A stretch of 64,000 bases of DNA from contig NZ_JACIJO010000002.1 in NCBI RefSeq assembly GCF_014206875.1, positions 62,001-126,000 on the forward strand, read 5' to 3'. The position numbers and the translations under genes were made by a program. The notes under the pieces were generated by a model, which was not told where the DNA came from, ran no database searches, and worked only from the letters and a program-made list of their open reading frames with translations. This stretch comes from Algoriphagus iocasae (lineage in GTDB: Bacteria > Bacteroidota > Bacteroidia > Cytophagales > Cyclobacteriaceae). Below, in pieces: positions 30,514 through 42,519 of this stretch; position 1 is the stretch's first letter, and each line of letters opens with the position of its first letter.

Positions 30514-30907
30514 GCTCCTATTTTATGCCATGTTATTTACTCTGATCGCTTGCTCCCAAATAAGGAATGAAGACAAAGAATTAGTTGAATATATAGCAAA
30601 AATAACAGCCTCTAAAAGCCCGGAAGGCAACTTTATAATTCTTGCAGACAATGGATGTTCCGGATGTAGAAAAATAGTCCAACAATATTCTCTCTCTCAT
30701 CCCCAGGAAGAATTTGAAACAACTTTGATCATTCGAGACATTAAGACTTTGGATATGGTCAAGGATGATTTTTGGGACTTTTCTGGCAAATTATTTATTG
30801 ATAGCCTCCGAGTTTATGAAAAGACAGATCTAAATCTTCCTCCTGCTATCAGTTTTGGTATCCAAAATAGCAAAATTAAGCATTTACCTCTAGATTTGGA
30901 CATTTAA
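30488..30907 (+). CDS. Small lipoprotein with CxxC motif (unknown)
   Basis: From a TTG start at 30488 the product is 139 residues with a compact lipoprotein signal: basic FWKKTKIK, a hydrophobic run, and LIAC with the lipidated cysteine at 22. An ATG at 30461 in the same frame would give a longer N-terminus. The mature protein carries FIILADNGCSGCRK, which looks like a strand followed by the CxxC of a thioredoxin-like fold, though no family was recognised. It overlaps the end of the DUF4221 gene by 26 bases and is likely co-expressed with it. The start choice is the weakest part of this call. Confidence 0.6.
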   Translation: MFWKKTKIKLLFYAMLFTLIACSQIRNEDKELVEYIAKITASKSPEGNFIILADNGCSGCRKIVQQYSLSHPQEEFETTLIIRDIKTLDMVKDDFWDFSGKLFIDSLRVYEKTDLNLPPAISFGIQNSKIKHLPLDLDI

Positions 30908-30973
30908 AAATTGAAAATAATATTCTACAATCTGATACTCTTATTTTATAGAATCAGGATAACATATTCAAAA

Positions 30974-31004
30974 AAAGTCCTGTGAGGACATTACACAGGA
31001 CTTT
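30974..31004 (-). terminator. Rho-independent terminator after DUF3467 gene
   Basis: AAAGTCCTGTG pairs with CACAGGACTTT over a nine-base loop, followed on the minus strand by a run of T residues. It ends the tuf-rpoBC-DUF3467 transcription block. On the plus strand the T run is only three bases, so any effect on the small lipoprotein transcript would be weak. Confidence 0.85.
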
Positions 31005-31034
31005 ACTGATTAATGAAATCTAGTTATATTTTTG

Positions 31035-31355
31035 TTACGCTTCTCCCGGTGTACCAAAGCTAATTGGGAATTGTGGGGCTCCCCCACCTTGGTTTATTTT
31101 CCCAAAAGCATCTTCGTATTTCTCAATATTATCTTTCAATGCTGCCAAAAGACGTTTTGCATGCTCTGGCGCCACAATGATCCTGGATTTTACTTTTGCT
31201 TTTGGTACTCCCGGCATCAATCTGATAAAATCAATTACAAATTCAGAGTTGGAATGTGCGATCATTGCCAAATTTGAATAAACTCCCTCTGCTACTTCCT
31301 CAGATAATTCCACATTGATCTGTTGATCAGGTCTTTTTCCTTTTTCGTCTTGCAT
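31035..31355 (-). CDS. DUF3467 domain-containing protein
   Basis: The 106-residue cytoplasmic protein has the family segments YSNLAMIAHSNSEFVIDFIR and KSRIIVAPEHAKRLLAALKD, ending in a glycine- and proline-rich tail. DUF3467 genes regularly follow rpoC in Bacteroidota, and here it lies 63 bases past the rpoC stop, beyond a hairpin. The function is unknown; the fold has been likened to small gene-expression regulators, but nothing in the sequence proves a role. Confidence 0.9.
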   Translation of the reverse strand: MQDEKGKRPDQQINVELSEEVAEGVYSNLAMIAHSNSEFVIDFIRLMPGVPKAKVKSRIIVAPEHAKRLLAALKDNIEKYEDAFGKINQGGGAPQFPISFGTPGEA

Positions 31356-31373
31356 TTTCTTTGGATTAAAAAA

Positions 31374-31393
31374 GGCCTGTACGAATACAGGCC
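31374..31393 (-). terminator. Hairpin terminator or attenuator between rpoC and DUF3467
   Basis: GGCCTGTA pairs with TACAGGCC across a CGAA/TTCG tetraloop, and on the minus strand seven T residues follow. Located 25 bases past the rpoC stop, it should end most rpoBC transcripts; DUF3467 has no clear promoter of its own, so read-through is likely. Confidence 0.85.
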
Positions 31394-31418
31394 CTTTACT
31401 ATTTTTTAATTCAAACCA

Positions 31419-34400
31419 TTATAGAATGGCCTCGCTTGATTTTCTAGAAACTCTTTCCATGTTATCGGAAAGCTTATCATACTCTTCTTGAGAACCTACG
31501 ATGATATTTTGGATTCTTCTCTGTCCTGTACCAGCTGGGATCAAATGTCCAACCAATACGTTCTCTTTCAATCCTAATAATTCATCTCGCTTACCTCTGA
31601 TAGCAGCTTCGGAAAGAACTTTAGTAGTCTCCTGGAAGGATGCTGCAGAAAGGAAGCTTTCTGTACCCAAGGAAGCAGCAGTGATACCTTGTAGTGTAGG
31701 TTTAGAAACCGCAGTTTCTGCGTCTCTCACCTGTACCAACTTAAGATCTTTACGCTTCAAGCTTGAATTTTCATCTCTCAATCTTCTAGCAGTAATGATC
31801 ATACCTGGCTTCAAAGTAGAAGAATCACCAGCTTCCATGACCACTTTCTTGTCAAGGATGTTATCATTCTCTTCTCTGAAAGCCCACTTGTCCACTACTT
31901 GGTTTTGAAGGAAACCAGTATCACCAGCATCCAAAATCTCAACTTTCTGCATCATTTGAGATACAATCACCTCGATGTGCTTATCGTTGATTTTCACACC
32001 CTGAAGTCTATAAACTTCCTGGATTTCATTTACCAAATATTCCTGAACAGCTGTAGGACCTTTGATCGCTAGAATATCATTTGGAGTAATTGCTCCATCA
32101 GACAATGGCTCACCAGCACGGATGAAGTCATTTTCCTGAACCAAGATGTGCTTAGAAAGAGATACCATGTATTTCTTAATCACACCATCTTTAGATTCAA
32201 TGATGATTTCTCTGTTACCACGCTTGATACCTCCGTAAGTTACAACACCATCGATTTCAGAAACCACAGCCGGATTGGATGGGTTACGAGCTTCGAACAA
32301 TTCAGTAACTCGAGGAAGACCACCCGTAATATCTCTTGTCTTACCAACAGATCTAGGGATTTTAACCAATACCTGACCAGCTTTCACTTTTTCACCGATT
32401 TCAACGGCCAAGTGAGCACCTACCGGAATATTGTAAGACTTAGACTCATCGCCATAGTTTACAACAATCGCAGGGTTTTTGGTTCTATCTTTTGTATCGA
32501 TAATAACTTTCTCACGGAAACCTGTCTGATCATCGGCAACTTCCTTATAAGTGACACCTTCTACGATTGCTTCAAAATCGATCTTTCCATCAAATTCTGA
32601 AAGGATAACCGCATTGTATGGATCCCACTTACAAAGTGCTTCGTTTTTACCGATTTTCTGACCGTCTTTCACGCTCAATAATGCACCATAAGGAACATGG
32701 TTAGAAACTAAAGTTTTTCCGGTTTTTGCATCGTTGATTTTGATCTCTCCGGATCTACCCATTACTACAGTAACTGGCTCTCCGTCTTTGTTGGTTGTTT
32801 CCAACATTCTCAATTCCTCGTCAAACTCAACAACACCTTCAAACTTCGCAGTGATGCTAGCCTCAACTGCCATGTTTGATGCTGTACCACCTACGTGGAA
32901 CGTTCTCAATGTCAACTGAGTACCTGGTTCACCGATAGACTGTGCAGCGATAACACCAACAGATTCACCGTTTTGTACCATATAACCAGTTGCCAAGTTT
33001 CTTCCGTAACACTTAGAGCAAACTCCTCTTCTGGTTTCGCAAGTCAATACTGATCTGATTTCAACTTCTTCGATTGCAGACTCATCAACTCTAGCTGCAA
33101 TTTCGTCAGTGATTTCGATTCCAGCAGGGATGATTAACTCATCTGTTAAAGGATCATATACATCATGAACAGAAACTCTACCTAGAATTCTTTCAGAAAG
33201 TGGCTCAACGATTTCGTCATTGTCTTTCAAAGGAAGAACATTCAATCCTCTCAAAGTACCACAATCTTCTTCAGTCACAATCATATCCTGCGCCACGTCA
33301 ACAAGACGACGAGTCAAGTAACCCGCATCCGCAGTTTTCAATGCAGTATCGGCAAGACCTTTACGTGCACCGTGAGTAGAGATAAAGTATTCCAATACAT
33401 CTAGACCTTCTTTGAAGTTAGATAGGATTGGGTTTTCGATGATTTCACCTACTGAACCCTGAAGGTTTTTCTGTGGCTTCGCCATCAAGCCTCTCATACC
33501 ACCCAACTGACGAATTTGTTCTCTAGAACCACGAGCTCCAGAGTGCATCATCATATAGATAGCATTGAATCCTTGCTTATCTTCTTCCATCTGCTTCATA
33601 AGATTATTAGTCAAATGAGAGTTGGTACGAGTCCAGATATCAATTACTTGATTATATCGTTCGTTGTCTGTAATCAGACCCATCAAGTAGTTATTCCAAA
33701 CCTGATCAACTTCTTCTTTCGCTTTGTTGATCATTGGCTCTTTTTCCTCAGGAATGATAACGTCATTCAATCCCATGGACAAACCACCTTGATATGCACT
33801 TTGGAAACCTAGGTGCTTAATATCATCCAAGAATCTAGCTGTACGTGCAATACCACATACCTTCACAACTTGAGCAATAATCTGCTGAAGTTTCTTCTTG
33901 GTCAATAGTTCGTTTACATAACCTACTTCTTCAGGAACAAACTGGTTGAAGATCAATCTACCGGCAACAGTATCAATGATTTTTTCAACAATCTGTCCAT
34001 CAGCCTCACGTACATTCACCTTACACTTGATGTTTGCATGCTTGGAGATAACGCCTTCGTTCAATGCAATCACAACTTCCTCAGTACTGTAGAAAGTCAT
34101 TCCTTCGCCTGGAACTGGCTCTTCTGGAGTAGATTTTTTGCCTTTTGTTACATAATAAAGACCCAAAACCATATCCTGAGACGGTACAGTAATTGGAGCA
34201 CCATTCGCAGGGTTTAGAATATTATGTGCAGAAAGCATCAAAGTAGAAGCTTCCAAAATAGCCTCGTGTCCTAGAGGTACGTGAACCGCCATCTGGTCAC
34301 CGTCAAAATCGGCGTTGAATGCAGTACATACCAATGGGTGAAGCTGGATTGCTTTTCCTTCGATCAATTTTGGCTGGAATGCCTGGATACCTAATCTGTG

Positions 34401-35729
34401 AAGAGTAGGAGCACGGTTAAGAAGAACAGGGTGTCCTTTCAATACGTTTTCCAAAATATCCCAAACAACTGGATCTTTACGATCCACAATTTTCTTGGCT
34501 GATTTTACAGTCTTAACAATACCTCTTTCGATCAGTTTTCTGATGATAAATGGTTTGAAAAGCTCTGCCGCCATATTTTTAGGAAGACCACACTCGTGAA
34601 GCTTCAATTCTGGACCTACGACGATTACAGATCGACCGGAGTAATCCACACGCTTACCGAGCAAGTTTTGACGGAAACGACCTTGCTTACCTTTCAACAT
34701 ATCAGAAAGGGACTTCAAGGCACGGTTACCATCAGATCTTACCGCATTTACTTTTCTTGAGTTATCAAACAAAGAGTCAACAGCTTCCTGAAGCATTCTC
34801 TTTTCGTTTCTCAAAATCACCTCTGGTGCTTTGATATCGATCAGACGCTTCAAACGGTTGTTTCTAATGATTACTCTTCTATAAAGGTCATTCAAATCGG
34901 AAGTCGCAAAACGACCACCATCTAAAGGAACCAATGGACGCAATTCAGGTGGAATTACAGGAACCATTCTTACTACCATCCACTCAGGACGGTTTTCAAT
35001 TCTGGTTCTAGCATCACGGAATGCTTCTACTACTTTCAGTCTTTTCAGTGCTTCTGCTTTTCTCTGCTGGGAAGTATCAGTTGCAGCCTGATGACGAAGT
35101 GCGTATGAAAGCTCATCCAATTCAATTCTAGCCAATAACATTTCCAAAGCTTCAGCACCCATTTTGGCGATGAATTTATTTGGATCGTCATCATCTAGCA
35201 TGTGATTCTCCTTAGGGAGTTTATCCATGATATCCAAGTATTCATCTTCAGTAAGGAAATCCAAATATTGGATGCCATCTTCAGCTTTGATACCTGGCTG
35301 TACTACAGCGTAACGCTCATAATACACAATCTGGTCAAGCTTCTTAGTTGGAAGACCAAGAAGGTAACCGATTTTATTAGGAAGAGATTTGAAATACCAA
35401 ATGTGAGCAACTGGAACAACCAGTTCGATGTGCCCCATTCTCTCTCTTCTTACTTTCTTTTCTGTAACCTCTACACCGCAGCGGTCACAGATAATACCTT
35501 TATACCTGATGCGCTTGTACTTGCCACAATGACATTCCCAGTCTTTTACCGGACCAAAGATTCTCTCACAGAACAAACCGCCCATTTCAGGCTTGTAAGT
35601 TCTATAGTTGATAGTCTCTGGCTGGGTCACTTCACCGTTTGAACTATCCAGAATTGATTCTGGAGAAGCCAAACTAACGGTGACTCTGGAAAAGTCGATG
35701 TTAAGTTTTTTATTTTTTCTGAACGCCAT
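31419..35729 (-). CDS. rpoC: DNA-directed RNA polymerase subunit beta'
   Basis: This is the catalytic subunit with the active-site magnesium loop [15 protein letters not shown]. The 1436-residue protein begins with the N-terminal zinc ribbon [20 protein letters not shown] near 66-85 and has the second zinc site [13 protein letters not shown] late in the chain, clamp, bridge helix and trigger loop in usual order. Its length is typical of Bacteroidota. It follows rpoB with a 50-base gap that contains a hairpin. Confidence 0.98.
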   Translation of the reverse strand: MAFRKNKKLNIDFSRVTVSLASPESILDSSNGEVTQPETINYRTYKPEMGGLFCERIFGPVKDWECHCGKYKRIRYKGIICDRCGVEVTEKKVRRERMGHIELVVPVAHIWYFKSLPNKIGYLLGLPTKKLDQIVYYERYAVVQPGIKAEDGIQYLDFLTEDEYLDIMDKLPKENHMLDDDDPNKFIAKMGAEALEMLLARIELDELSYALRHQAATDTSQQRKAEALKRLKVVEAFRDARTRIENRPEWMVVRMVPVIPPELRPLVPLDGGRFATSDLNDLYRRVIIRNNRLKRLIDIKAPEVILRNEKRMLQEAVDSLFDNSRKVNAVRSDGNRALKSLSDMLKGKQGRFRQNLLGKRVDYSGRSVIVVGPELKLHECGLPKNMAAELFKPFIIRKLIERGIVKTVKSAKKIVDRKDPVVWDILENVLKGHPVLLNRAPTLHRLGIQAFQPKLIEGKAIQLHPLVCTAFNADFDGDQMAVHVPLGHEAILEASTLMLSAHNILNPANGAPITVPSQDMVLGLYYVTKGKKSTPEEPVPGEGMTFYSTEEVVIALNEGVISKHANIKCKVNVREADGQIVEKIIDTVAGRLIFNQFVPEEVGYVNELLTKKKLQQIIAQVVKVCGIARTARFLDDIKHLGFQSAYQGGLSMGLNDVIIPEEKEPMINKAKEEVDQVWNNYLMGLITDNERYNQVIDIWTRTNSHLTNNLMKQMEEDKQGFNAIYMMMHSGARGSREQIRQLGGMRGLMAKPQKNLQGSVGEIIENPILSNFKEGLDVLEYFISTHGARKGLADTALKTADAGYLTRRLVDVAQDMIVTEEDCGTLRGLNVLPLKDNDEIVEPLSERILGRVSVHDVYDPLTDELIIPAGIEITDEIAARVDESAIEEVEIRSVLTCETRRGVCSKCYGRNLATGYMVQNGESVGVIAAQSIGEPGTQLTLRTFHVGGTASNMAVEASITAKFEGVVEFDEELRMLETTNKDGEPVTVVMGRSGEIKINDAKTGKTLVSNHVPYGALLSVKDGQKIGKNEALCKWDPYNAVILSEFDGKIDFEAIVEGVTYKEVADDQTGFREKVIIDTKDRTKNPAIVVNYGDESKSYNIPVGAHLAVEIGEKVKAGQVLVKIPRSVGKTRDITGGLPRVTELFEARNPSNPAVVSEIDGVVTYGGIKRGNREIIIESKDGVIKKYMVSLSKHILVQENDFIRAGEPLSDGAITPNDILAIKGPTAVQEYLVNEIQEVYRLQGVKINDKHIEVIVSQMMQKVEILDAGDTGFLQNQVVDKWAFREENDNILDKKVVMEAGDSSTLKPGMIITARRLRDENSSLKRKDLKLVQVRDAETAVSKPTLQGITAASLGTESFLSAASFQETTKVLSEAAIRGKRDELLGLKENVLVGHLIPAGTGQRRIQNIIVGSQEEYDKLSDNMERVSRKSSEAIL

Positions 35730-35750
35730 AGTTTTTTGAAAGATATGTAA

Positions 35751-35768
35751 AGGGCTCTTTCGAGCCCT
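35751..35768 (-). terminator. Weak hairpin between rpoB and rpoC
   Basis: A 7-bp stem AGGGCTC / GAGCCCT with a four-base GAAA loop (minus strand) ends in only three T residues. It is too weak to be a full terminator and may instead trim transcription or mark an RNA processing point between the two large subunit genes. Confidence 0.5.
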
Positions 35769-35779
35769 AATGAGCTAAA

Positions 35780-38700
35780 TTAATCCAGGGTAATTTCAAG
35801 AGCCAAACCTCTCAATTCATGAACCAATACATTGAATGATTCTGGAATGTTAGGTTTAGGAAGGTTTTCACCCTTCACTATCGCTTCATAAGCTTTAGCT
35901 CTACCGATTACGTCATCTGATTTAACAGTCAGGATTTCCTGAAGTACGTGAGATGCACCGAATGCCTCGAGTGCCCAAACTTCCATCTCTCCGAAACGCT
36001 GACCACCAAACTGAGCTTTACCACCCAATGGCTGTTGCGTAATCAATGAGTATGGACCGATGGAACGCGCGTGCATCTTATCATCCACCAAGTGACCTAG
36101 TTTCAACATATAGGCAACACCTACAGTTACTGGCTGGTCAAATTTCACACCTGAAAGACCATCGTATAGGTAAGTTCTTCCATAAGCTGGAACACCTGCC
36201 AAAGCCAATTCTTCAGACACTTCTTCCATAGAAGCCCCATCGAAAATTGGAGTAGCATATTTCTTACCCAATACCTGACCGGCCCAAGCAAGTACAGTTT
36301 CGAAAATCTGTCCGATGTTCATACGAGATGGTACACCAAGTGGGTTCAATACGATATCCATTGGAGTTCCGTCTTCTAGGAATGGCATATCTTCGTCTCT
36401 TACGATACGAGCGACAATACCTTTGTTTCCGTGACGACCCGCCATCTTATCACCCACTTTCAGCTTACGCTTCTTAGCAACGTAAACTTTGGCAAGCTGA
36501 ACAATACCAGCAGGAAGTTCATCTCCAACTTCTAAAGTAAATCTATCTCTCTTGAATAGACCTGAGATCTCATTTCGGGAATTGGTGTAGTTTTTCACCA
36601 ATTTCACAATCAGATCATTAGTGTGAGCATCATCAGTCCAATCATCCAAAATGATATCAGAAATCAAGTTTGCTTCCTCAGGAACGTTATAGTTACTCTC
36701 GTCTCTATAAGGGTTCTTAGCAGGGAACAAGTTGTTTTCGATATTCTTCAAATTGAACTTCACTCCTTTGCTGATGATTTCATCACCAAATTTATGCTTC
36801 ACGCCTTGAGATGTCTTTCCATCAAGAATTGTCACCAATTTATTGATCATTCGGGCTCTGATACCCAATAGATCTTTGGAGTATTTCGCTTTTAGTTTTT
36901 CAACTTCAGCTTTTGCTTTTGCTCTTACATCCTTATCCTTTTTAGGTCTGGAGAAAAGCTTGGTTTCAATAACAACACCATTTAAAGAAGGAGAAGCTTT
37001 CAAAGATGCATCTTTCACATCTCCGGCTTTATCACCAAAGATCGCTCTCAATAATTTCTCTTCTGGAGTTGGATCAGTTTCACCTTTTGGAGTGATTTTA
37101 CCGATGATGATATCACCTTCTTTCACTTCCGCTCCGATTCTGATCACACCGTTTTCATCCAAATGCTTCACAGCTTCTTCAGAAACGTTAGGGATTTCAG
37201 AAGTCAATTCCTCTTCCCCACGCTTGGTGTCTCTTACTTCCAATTGGAATTCTTCAACGTGGATAGATGTAAAGATATCTTCGCGAACTACTCGTTCAGA
37301 AATTACAATCGCATCCTCAAAGTTGTATCCTTGCCATGGCATGTAAGCCACTTTCAAGTTTTTACCTAGAGCAAGCTCACCTTCGTTAGTAGAATATCCT
37401 TCCACAAGAACTTGACCTTTTACTACTTTCTGACCTTTCAACACCAAAGGTGTCAAGTTGATCGTAGTATCTTGGTTTGTTCTTCTGAATTTGATCAAGT
37501 CATAAGATTTGTATTCGTCAGTAAAGTTGACAAGCAACTCATCATCCGTTAAATCATATTTGATCGTGATTTTTCTAGCATCCACATAGTCAACTACACC
37601 ATCAGCCTCAGCAATAATCAAGGATCTTGAATCTACAGCAGCTTTTGCTTCAAGGCCAGTTCCTACGATAGGAGATTCGGCTTTCAACAATGGAACTGCC
37701 TGACGCTGCATGTTAGATCCCATCAAGGCTCTGTTTGCATCATCATGCTCCAAGAATGGAATCAAGGATGCCGCAACAGATACAATCTGGTTTGGAGCGA
37801 CGTCCATGTAGCTGATTTCAGTTGGTTCAAGAACTGGGAAATCACCTTCAAATCTTGCTTTTACCTTTTCGTTAATAAAGTTTCCTTTTTCATCCAAAGG
37901 TGCATTTGCCTGTGCAATGTTATTATCATCCTCTTCTTCAGCAGTCAAGAATACGATATCATCCGTATCCATACCTACTTTACCCTCTTTTACTTTTCTG
38001 TAAGGAGTTTCAAGGAATCCCATTGAGTTCACTTTCGCATGAACACAAAGAGAAGAAATCAATCCAATGTTTGGACCTTCAGGAGTTTCAATGGTACAAA
38101 GACGACCATAGTGTGTATAGTGAACATCTCGAACCTCGAAACCTGCTCTTTCTCTAGAAAGACCACCTGGACCCAAAGCTGAAAGTCTTCTCTTGTGAGT
38201 CAACTCCGCCAATGGATTGGTTTGATCCATAAACTGAGAAAGCTGGTTAGTTCCAAAGAAGGAATTAATAACAGAAGAAAGCGTACGAGCATTGATCAAA
38301 TCGACTGGTTTAAAGTCTTCATTGTCACGAACGTTCATTCTCTCACGGATTGTTCTAGCCATTCTGGCAAGACCTACACCGAACTGGCTATAAAGCTGCT
38401 CTCCTACTGTTCTTACTCTTCTATTACTTAAGTGGTCAATATCATCGACTACTGCTTTTGAGTTGATCAATCCGATCAAATACTTCACAATAGAGATAAT
38501 ATCTTCTTTGGTCAATACGATCTTTTCAGATTCAATATCAAGACCTAGTTTTTTGTTGATTCTGTAACGACCAACTTCTCCAAGATCATAACGCTTGTCT
38601 GAGAAGAACAAGCTGTGAATTACTTCTCTTGCAGTAGCTTCATCTGGCGCTTCAGTATTTCTCAACTGACGATAGATAACCTCAACAGCTTCTTTTTCAG

Positions 38701-39655
38701 AGTTGGAGTTATCTTTCTGTAATGTATTATAGATGATTGAGAAATCGGCAATATTCACATCTTCCCTATGAAGGATGATGCTTTTAGAGCCAGAATCCAA
38801 AATCATTGCGATATCTTCATCTGTAAGTACGGTATCACGCTCAAGCAATACCTCATTTCTATCGATGGAAACTACCTCACCGGTATCTTCATCTACGAAA
38901 TCTTCTACCCATGTTCTAAGAACTCTCGCAGCCAATTTTCTGCCTGCTGCCTTTTTCAAAGCGTTCTTAGTAGCTGCCACTTCTTCAGAAAGTCCGAATA
39001 AATCCAGGATATCTTTATCAGAACCATATCCAATGGCTCTAAGCAAGGTAGTCACCGGGAACTTCTTCTTACGGTCGATATAAGCATACATGACATTATT
39101 GATGTCAGTAGCAAATTCGATCCACGAACCTTTGAAAGGAATAATTCTAGCAGAATAAAGCTTAGTTCCGTTTGTATGCTTGCTTTGCGCAAAGAATACA
39201 CCTGGAGATCTATGGAGCTGAGAAACGATTACTCTTTCTGCACCATTGATCACGAAGGAACCCTTCTCGGTCATGTACGGAAGGTTACCTAAGAAAACTT
39301 CTTGCTCGATAGTCTCGAAATCCTCATTATCCTCATCGTGACAAAGAAGTCTAAGTTTTGCCTTCAGAGGGACAGAATATGTCAAGCCTCTATCAATACA
39401 TTCTCCTACACTATACTTAGGAGGATCTACTGCATAATCAATAAACTCCAAAGTGAAATTTTCTCTGGAATCACTGATTGGGAAGTTTTCGGCAAATACT
39501 TTAAATAACCCATCTGCCCGGCGCTTTTCTGCTGGAGTATCCAATTGAAAAAAGTCTTTAAAAGACTGCAACTGAATATCTAGAAAATCCGGATAGTCTT
39601 TGACCACCTTAATGGAGGAGAAACTTTTCCTTTCGGTTTGATTCTTGATAGCCAA
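35780..39655 (-). CDS. rpoB: DNA-directed RNA polymerase subunit beta
   Basis: The 1291-residue subunit forms the other half of the active cleft and the rifampicin pocket: [20 protein letters not shown] followed by [15 protein letters not shown] reads as the wild-type, rifampicin-sensitive cluster. Further marks are [18 protein letters not shown] and [19 protein letters not shown]. It follows rplL after a 156-base gap with an attenuator-like hairpin, and no consensus promoter was seen in that gap. Confidence 0.98.
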   Translation of the reverse strand: MAIKNQTERKSFSSIKVVKDYPDFLDIQLQSFKDFFQLDTPAEKRRADGLFKVFAENFPISDSRENFTLEFIDYAVDPPKYSVGECIDRGLTYSVPLKAKLRLLCHDEDNEDFETIEQEVFLGNLPYMTEKGSFVINGAERVIVSQLHRSPGVFFAQSKHTNGTKLYSARIIPFKGSWIEFATDINNVMYAYIDRKKKFPVTTLLRAIGYGSDKDILDLFGLSEEVAATKNALKKAAGRKLAARVLRTWVEDFVDEDTGEVVSIDRNEVLLERDTVLTDEDIAMILDSGSKSIILHREDVNIADFSIIYNTLQKDNSNSEKEAVEVIYRQLRNTEAPDEATAREVIHSLFFSDKRYDLGEVGRYRINKKLGLDIESEKIVLTKEDIISIVKYLIGLINSKAVVDDIDHLSNRRVRTVGEQLYSQFGVGLARMARTIRERMNVRDNEDFKPVDLINARTLSSVINSFFGTNQLSQFMDQTNPLAELTHKRRLSALGPGGLSRERAGFEVRDVHYTHYGRLCTIETPEGPNIGLISSLCVHAKVNSMGFLETPYRKVKEGKVGMDTDDIVFLTAEEEDDNNIAQANAPLDEKGNFINEKVKARFEGDFPVLEPTEISYMDVAPNQIVSVAASLIPFLEHDDANRALMGSNMQRQAVPLLKAESPIVGTGLEAKAAVDSRSLIIAEADGVVDYVDARKITIKYDLTDDELLVNFTDEYKSYDLIKFRRTNQDTTINLTPLVLKGQKVVKGQVLVEGYSTNEGELALGKNLKVAYMPWQGYNFEDAIVISERVVREDIFTSIHVEEFQLEVRDTKRGEEELTSEIPNVSEEAVKHLDENGVIRIGAEVKEGDIIIGKITPKGETDPTPEEKLLRAIFGDKAGDVKDASLKASPSLNGVVIETKLFSRPKKDKDVRAKAKAEVEKLKAKYSKDLLGIRARMINKLVTILDGKTSQGVKHKFGDEIISKGVKFNLKNIENNLFPAKNPYRDESNYNVPEEANLISDIILDDWTDDAHTNDLIVKLVKNYTNSRNEISGLFKRDRFTLEVGDELPAGIVQLAKVYVAKKRKLKVGDKMAGRHGNKGIVARIVRDEDMPFLEDGTPMDIVLNPLGVPSRMNIGQIFETVLAWAGQVLGKKYATPIFDGASMEEVSEELALAGVPAYGRTYLYDGLSGVKFDQPVTVGVAYMLKLGHLVDDKMHARSIGPYSLITQQPLGGKAQFGGQRFGEMEVWALEAFGASHVLQEILTVKSDDVIGRAKAYEAIVKGENLPKPNIPESFNVLVHELRGLALEITLD

Positions 39656-39745
39656 GGTAGTATATGTTTATAGTGAAATTAAATAACGAAATGCGACAAT
39701 TTTCGCTTAAAATAATGCAATTTTATACCTGTGCATAAACAGGAA

Positions 39746-39772
39746 AAGACCTGACTATTTTAGTCAGGTCTT
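39746..39772 (-). terminator. Attenuator-like hairpin between rplL and rpoB
   Basis: A perfect 12-bp stem AAGACCTGACTA / TAGTCAGGTCTT with a three-base loop sits 40 bases past the rplL stop, with four T residues after it on the minus strand. In Escherichia coli a partial terminator in the same spot makes L7/L12 more abundant than RNA polymerase; this hairpin is well placed for that, by inference. Confidence 0.75.
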
Positions 39773-39811
39773 ATGGGCTAAACCATAACCTAATGGTTCT
39801 GGCTTAGCAAA

Positions 39812-40192
39812 TTATTTGATCTCTACTTCAGCACCAGCTTCTTCCAAAGACTTCTTCAAGCCTTCAGCTTCGTCCTTAGCGATACCTTCTTTCAAGGCTT
39901 TAGGAGCAGAATCTACTAGGTCTTTAGCTTCTTTCAAGCCAAGTCCTGTCAATTCTTTTACCAATTTAACTACTGCCAATTTAGATGCACCAGCAGCTTT
40001 CAAGATAACGTCGAATGAAGTTTTCTCTTCTTCTGCAGCAGCTTCTCCTGCACCAGCACCACCAGCTACTACTGCTACACCAGCAGCAGCAGGCTCGATT
40101 CCGTACTGATCTTTAAGGATATCTGTCAATTCTTTAACTTCTTTTACAGTCAAGTTCACCAACTGATCTGCAAGTTGCGTAAGATCTGCCAT
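39812..40192 (-). CDS. rplL: 50S ribosomal protein L7/L12
   Basis: The stalk protein that recruits GTPase factors, present in several copies per ribosome. The 126-residue protein has the N-terminal dimer domain, an alanine/glycine-rich hinge ([20 protein letters not shown]) and the C-terminal domain with [20 protein letters not shown]. Separated from rplJ by 50 bases and from rpoB by a hairpin. Confidence 0.98.
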   Translation of the reverse strand: MADLTQLADQLVNLTVKEVKELTDILKDQYGIEPAAAGVAVVAGGAGAGEAAAEEEKTSFDVILKAAGASKLAVVKLVKELTGLGLKEAKDLVDSAPKALKEGIAKDEAEGLKKSLEEAGAEVEIK

Positions 40193-40242
40193 TGTATTTG
40201 AAATTTATTTTTTGTGATTTTTTTGATTAATAATTTTTGTTC

Positions 40243-40785
40243 TTATGCTTCTTCTTTGTCAGCAAGGGTCTTAAGCACACCAGTGATGTTGTTTTGACCA
40301 CTCTGCAAAGCAGATATAAGATTCATAGCTGGAGATTGAAGCAATCCGATAAGGTCGCCCAAAAGCTCCTGCTTAGATTTAAGATTAGACAACATTTCTA
40401 GGTTAGCCTCGCCGATAAAGATATCAGCATCAATAGAAGCACCTTTGAAAACAGGTCTAGTCTCTTTTTTACCTATTTTTTTTCTGAAATCCAGCAAAAC
40501 TTTTGCTGGAAGATTACTAGTCTCTTTTGAGAATATAATTCCAGAGAATCCTTTTAGAGCAGTTGAACTTAGTTGCGAAAAATCCGCATCTAAATTTTCC
40601 AATGCTTTCTGAATCAATGTGTTTTTGTACACTTTGTACTCAACACCTTTTTCAAAACAAGTTCTTCTGAATGCATTCACTTGAGCTACAGAGAATCCTG
40701 AAGCGTCAGTGATATAGAAGAAAGGGTTTTCTCTAAATTTCTCAGTAAGACCGTCGATTATTACTTTCTTTTCGTCTCTAGTCAT
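40243..40785 (-). CDS. rplJ: 50S ribosomal protein L10
   Basis: L10 anchors the L7/L12 stalk to 23S rRNA and in many bacteria represses this operon. The 180-residue protein has the RNA-binding N-terminal domain (FYITDASGFSVAQVNAFRRT) and a C-terminal helix for stalk dimers, ending DKEEA. Two bases after rplA, 50 before rplL. Confidence 0.98.
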   Translation of the reverse strand: MTRDEKKVIIDGLTEKFRENPFFYITDASGFSVAQVNAFRRTCFEKGVEYKVYKNTLIQKALENLDADFSQLSSTALKGFSGIIFSKETSNLPAKVLLDFRKKIGKKETRPVFKGASIDADIFIGEANLEMLSNLKSKQELLGDLIGLLQSPAMNLISALQSGQNNITGVLKTLADKEEA

Positions 40786-40787
40786 GA

Positions 40788-41486
40788 TTAAATTCCTTGA
40801 ATGCTACCCTTGTCCACTGCAATACCAGGAGACATTGTACTTGATAAATGAATACTCTTGAAGTAAGTACCTTTAGATGAGCTAGGCTTAAGCTTAGAAA
40901 TAGTAAGCATTAATTCTCTTACGTTATCCTGAATTTTTTCAGGGGTAAAAGATACCTTACCAACGCTAGCATGGATAATTCCAAATTTATCAACTTTGAA
41001 ATCGATCTTACCAGCTTTAACTTCTTTAACAGCTTTTGCTACATCTAGAGTAACTGTTCCTGATTTCGGATTCGGCATCAAGCCTCTTGGGCCCAATACT
41101 CTACCCAATCTACCTACCTTCGCCATTACGTTAGGCATAGTGATGATGACATCAATGTCAGTCCATCCACCTTCGATTTTTGCGATGTAGTCGTCCAAGC
41201 CCACATAATCTGCACCCGCTTCAGTTGCTTCTGCCGCTTTGTCAGGAGTACAAAGTACAAGTACTTTGATATCCTTACCAGTACCATGAGGAAGCGCAAC
41301 AACGCCTCTCACCATTTGATCTGCTTTACGCGGATCCACACCCAAACGGATGTCAAGATCTACAGAAGCATCAAACTTTGTAGTGGTAATTTCCTTCACG
41401 ATAGAAGAAGCTGCCTCAAGGGAGTACTCTTGGCTTGGGTCGTACTTAGAAAGAGCTTCTTTTTGCTTTTTTGTTAACTTAGCCAT
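40788..41486 (-). CDS. rplA: 50S ribosomal protein L1
   Basis: L1 forms the mobile stalk that releases E-site tRNA and often represses the L11 operon. The 232-residue protein has the signature [20 protein letters not shown] and [13 protein letters not shown]. It lies 10 bases after rplK. Confidence 0.98.
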   Translation of the reverse strand: MAKLTKKQKEALSKYDPSQEYSLEAASSIVKEITTTKFDASVDLDIRLGVDPRKADQMVRGVVALPHGTGKDIKVLVLCTPDKAAEATEAGADYVGLDDYIAKIEGGWTDIDVIITMPNVMAKVGRLGRVLGPRGLMPNPKSGTVTLDVAKAVKEVKAGKIDFKVDKFGIIHASVGKVSFTPEKIQDNVRELMLTISKLKPSSSKGTYFKSIHLSSTMSPGIAVDKGSIQGI

Positions 41487-41496
41487 TGTTTTTTAT

Positions 41497-41940
41497 TTAT
41501 ACTTCCCAAGGGGCTTGTCCAGATACTGTGATACCCATGCTTCTAGCTGTACCAGCTATCATTTTCATAGCTGACTCTACTTTGAAAGCATTCAGGTCAG
41601 GCATTTTAACCTCTGCTATTTCTTTAACCTGATCCCAGGTTACTGACCCTACCTTCTTACGGTTAGGTTCAGCAGATCCGCCTTTCAACTTCGCCGCCTC
41701 TAACAACATGTTTGCTGCAGGAGGAGTTTTAACTACGAATTCAAAAGACTTATCCGAGAAAATTGTAATCAATACAGGAAGCACTTGACCCATTTTATCT
41801 TGGGTACGTGCATTGTATTGCTTACAAAACTCCATGATGTTCAAACCCTTGGAACCAAGAGCTGGACCTACTGGAGGCGACGGGTTAGCCTGGCCACCTT
41901 TCACTTGTAGTTTTAAATAACCAGTGATTTCCTTAGCCAT
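41497..41940 (-). CDS. rplK: 50S ribosomal protein L11
   Basis: L11 is part of the GTPase-associated centre and is needed for RelA activation in other bacteria. The 147-residue protein starts [20 protein letters not shown] with [20 protein letters not shown] and the C-terminal [15 protein letters not shown]. Three bases after nusG. Confidence 0.98.
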   Translation of the reverse strand: MAKEITGYLKLQVKGGQANPSPPVGPALGSKGLNIMEFCKQYNARTQDKMGQVLPVLITIFSDKSFEFVVKTPPAANMLLEAAKLKGGSAEPNRKKVGSVTWDQVKEIAEVKMPDLNAFKVESAMKMIAGTARSMGITVSGQAPWEV

Positions 41941-41943
41941 TGC

Positions 41944-42501
41944 TTAGTCTTGTTTTTCTACTTGTATAAAGTTTAACTCTACCGGAGTATTCCTTCCGAA
42001 GATCTTGACCATAACATTCAATTTCTTCTTCTCGTCGAATATCTCCTCTATTGTCCCGGTAAATCCACTGAATGGGCCGTCCATTACCTTTACGGCTTCT
42101 CCTACTATAAATGGGGTATCTAACTTCTCAGCAAACTCATCAATCTCTTCAACCTTTCCTAAGATACGGTTGACTTCTGATTGGCGTAATGGTTCAGGGG
42201 TTTTGGAAGCTCCCCCCTGGTTTGATCCTAAGAAACCGATAACACCCGGGATACTTGTAATTACGTGATTGGCCTCACCATTAGAAAGATCTGCATTGAC
42301 TAAAACGTATCCGGGAAAGAAGTTTCTTTCTCTGACACGCTTTTTGCCGTTTCGCATCTCATACACCTTCTCGGAAGGTATTAGTACTTCAGGAATGTAC
42401 TCGTCAATCTTCTGCCTGGATATTTCATTATCCAAATAGGTCTTTGTCTTTTTCTCCTGCCCAGCTACTACCCTGAGTACGTACCACTTATGTTCAGCCA
42501 T
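41944..42501 (-). CDS. nusG: Transcription termination/antitermination protein NusG
   Basis: NusG binds RNA polymerase through its N-terminal domain and Rho or S10 through its KOW domain, linking transcription with termination or translation. The 185-residue protein starts [20 protein letters not shown] and has the KOW loop [20 protein letters not shown] near 135-155. It follows secE by 18 bases and precedes rplK by three. Confidence 0.97.
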   Translation of the reverse strand: MAEHKWYVLRVVAGQEKKTKTYLDNEISRQKIDEYIPEVLIPSEKVYEMRNGKKRVRERNFFPGYVLVNADLSNGEANHVITSIPGVIGFLGSNQGGASKTPEPLRQSEVNRILGKVEEIDEFAEKLDTPFIVGEAVKVMDGPFSGFTGTIEEIFDEKKKLNVMVKIFGRNTPVELNFIQVEKQD

Positions 42502-42519
42502 TCTGTAACGTCAATTCAA

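Noticed and set aside
39816..40109. Open frame on the plus strand opposite rplL
   Set aside because: It is the reverse-frame shadow of an alanine-rich conserved gene, with no start context or homology-like pattern.
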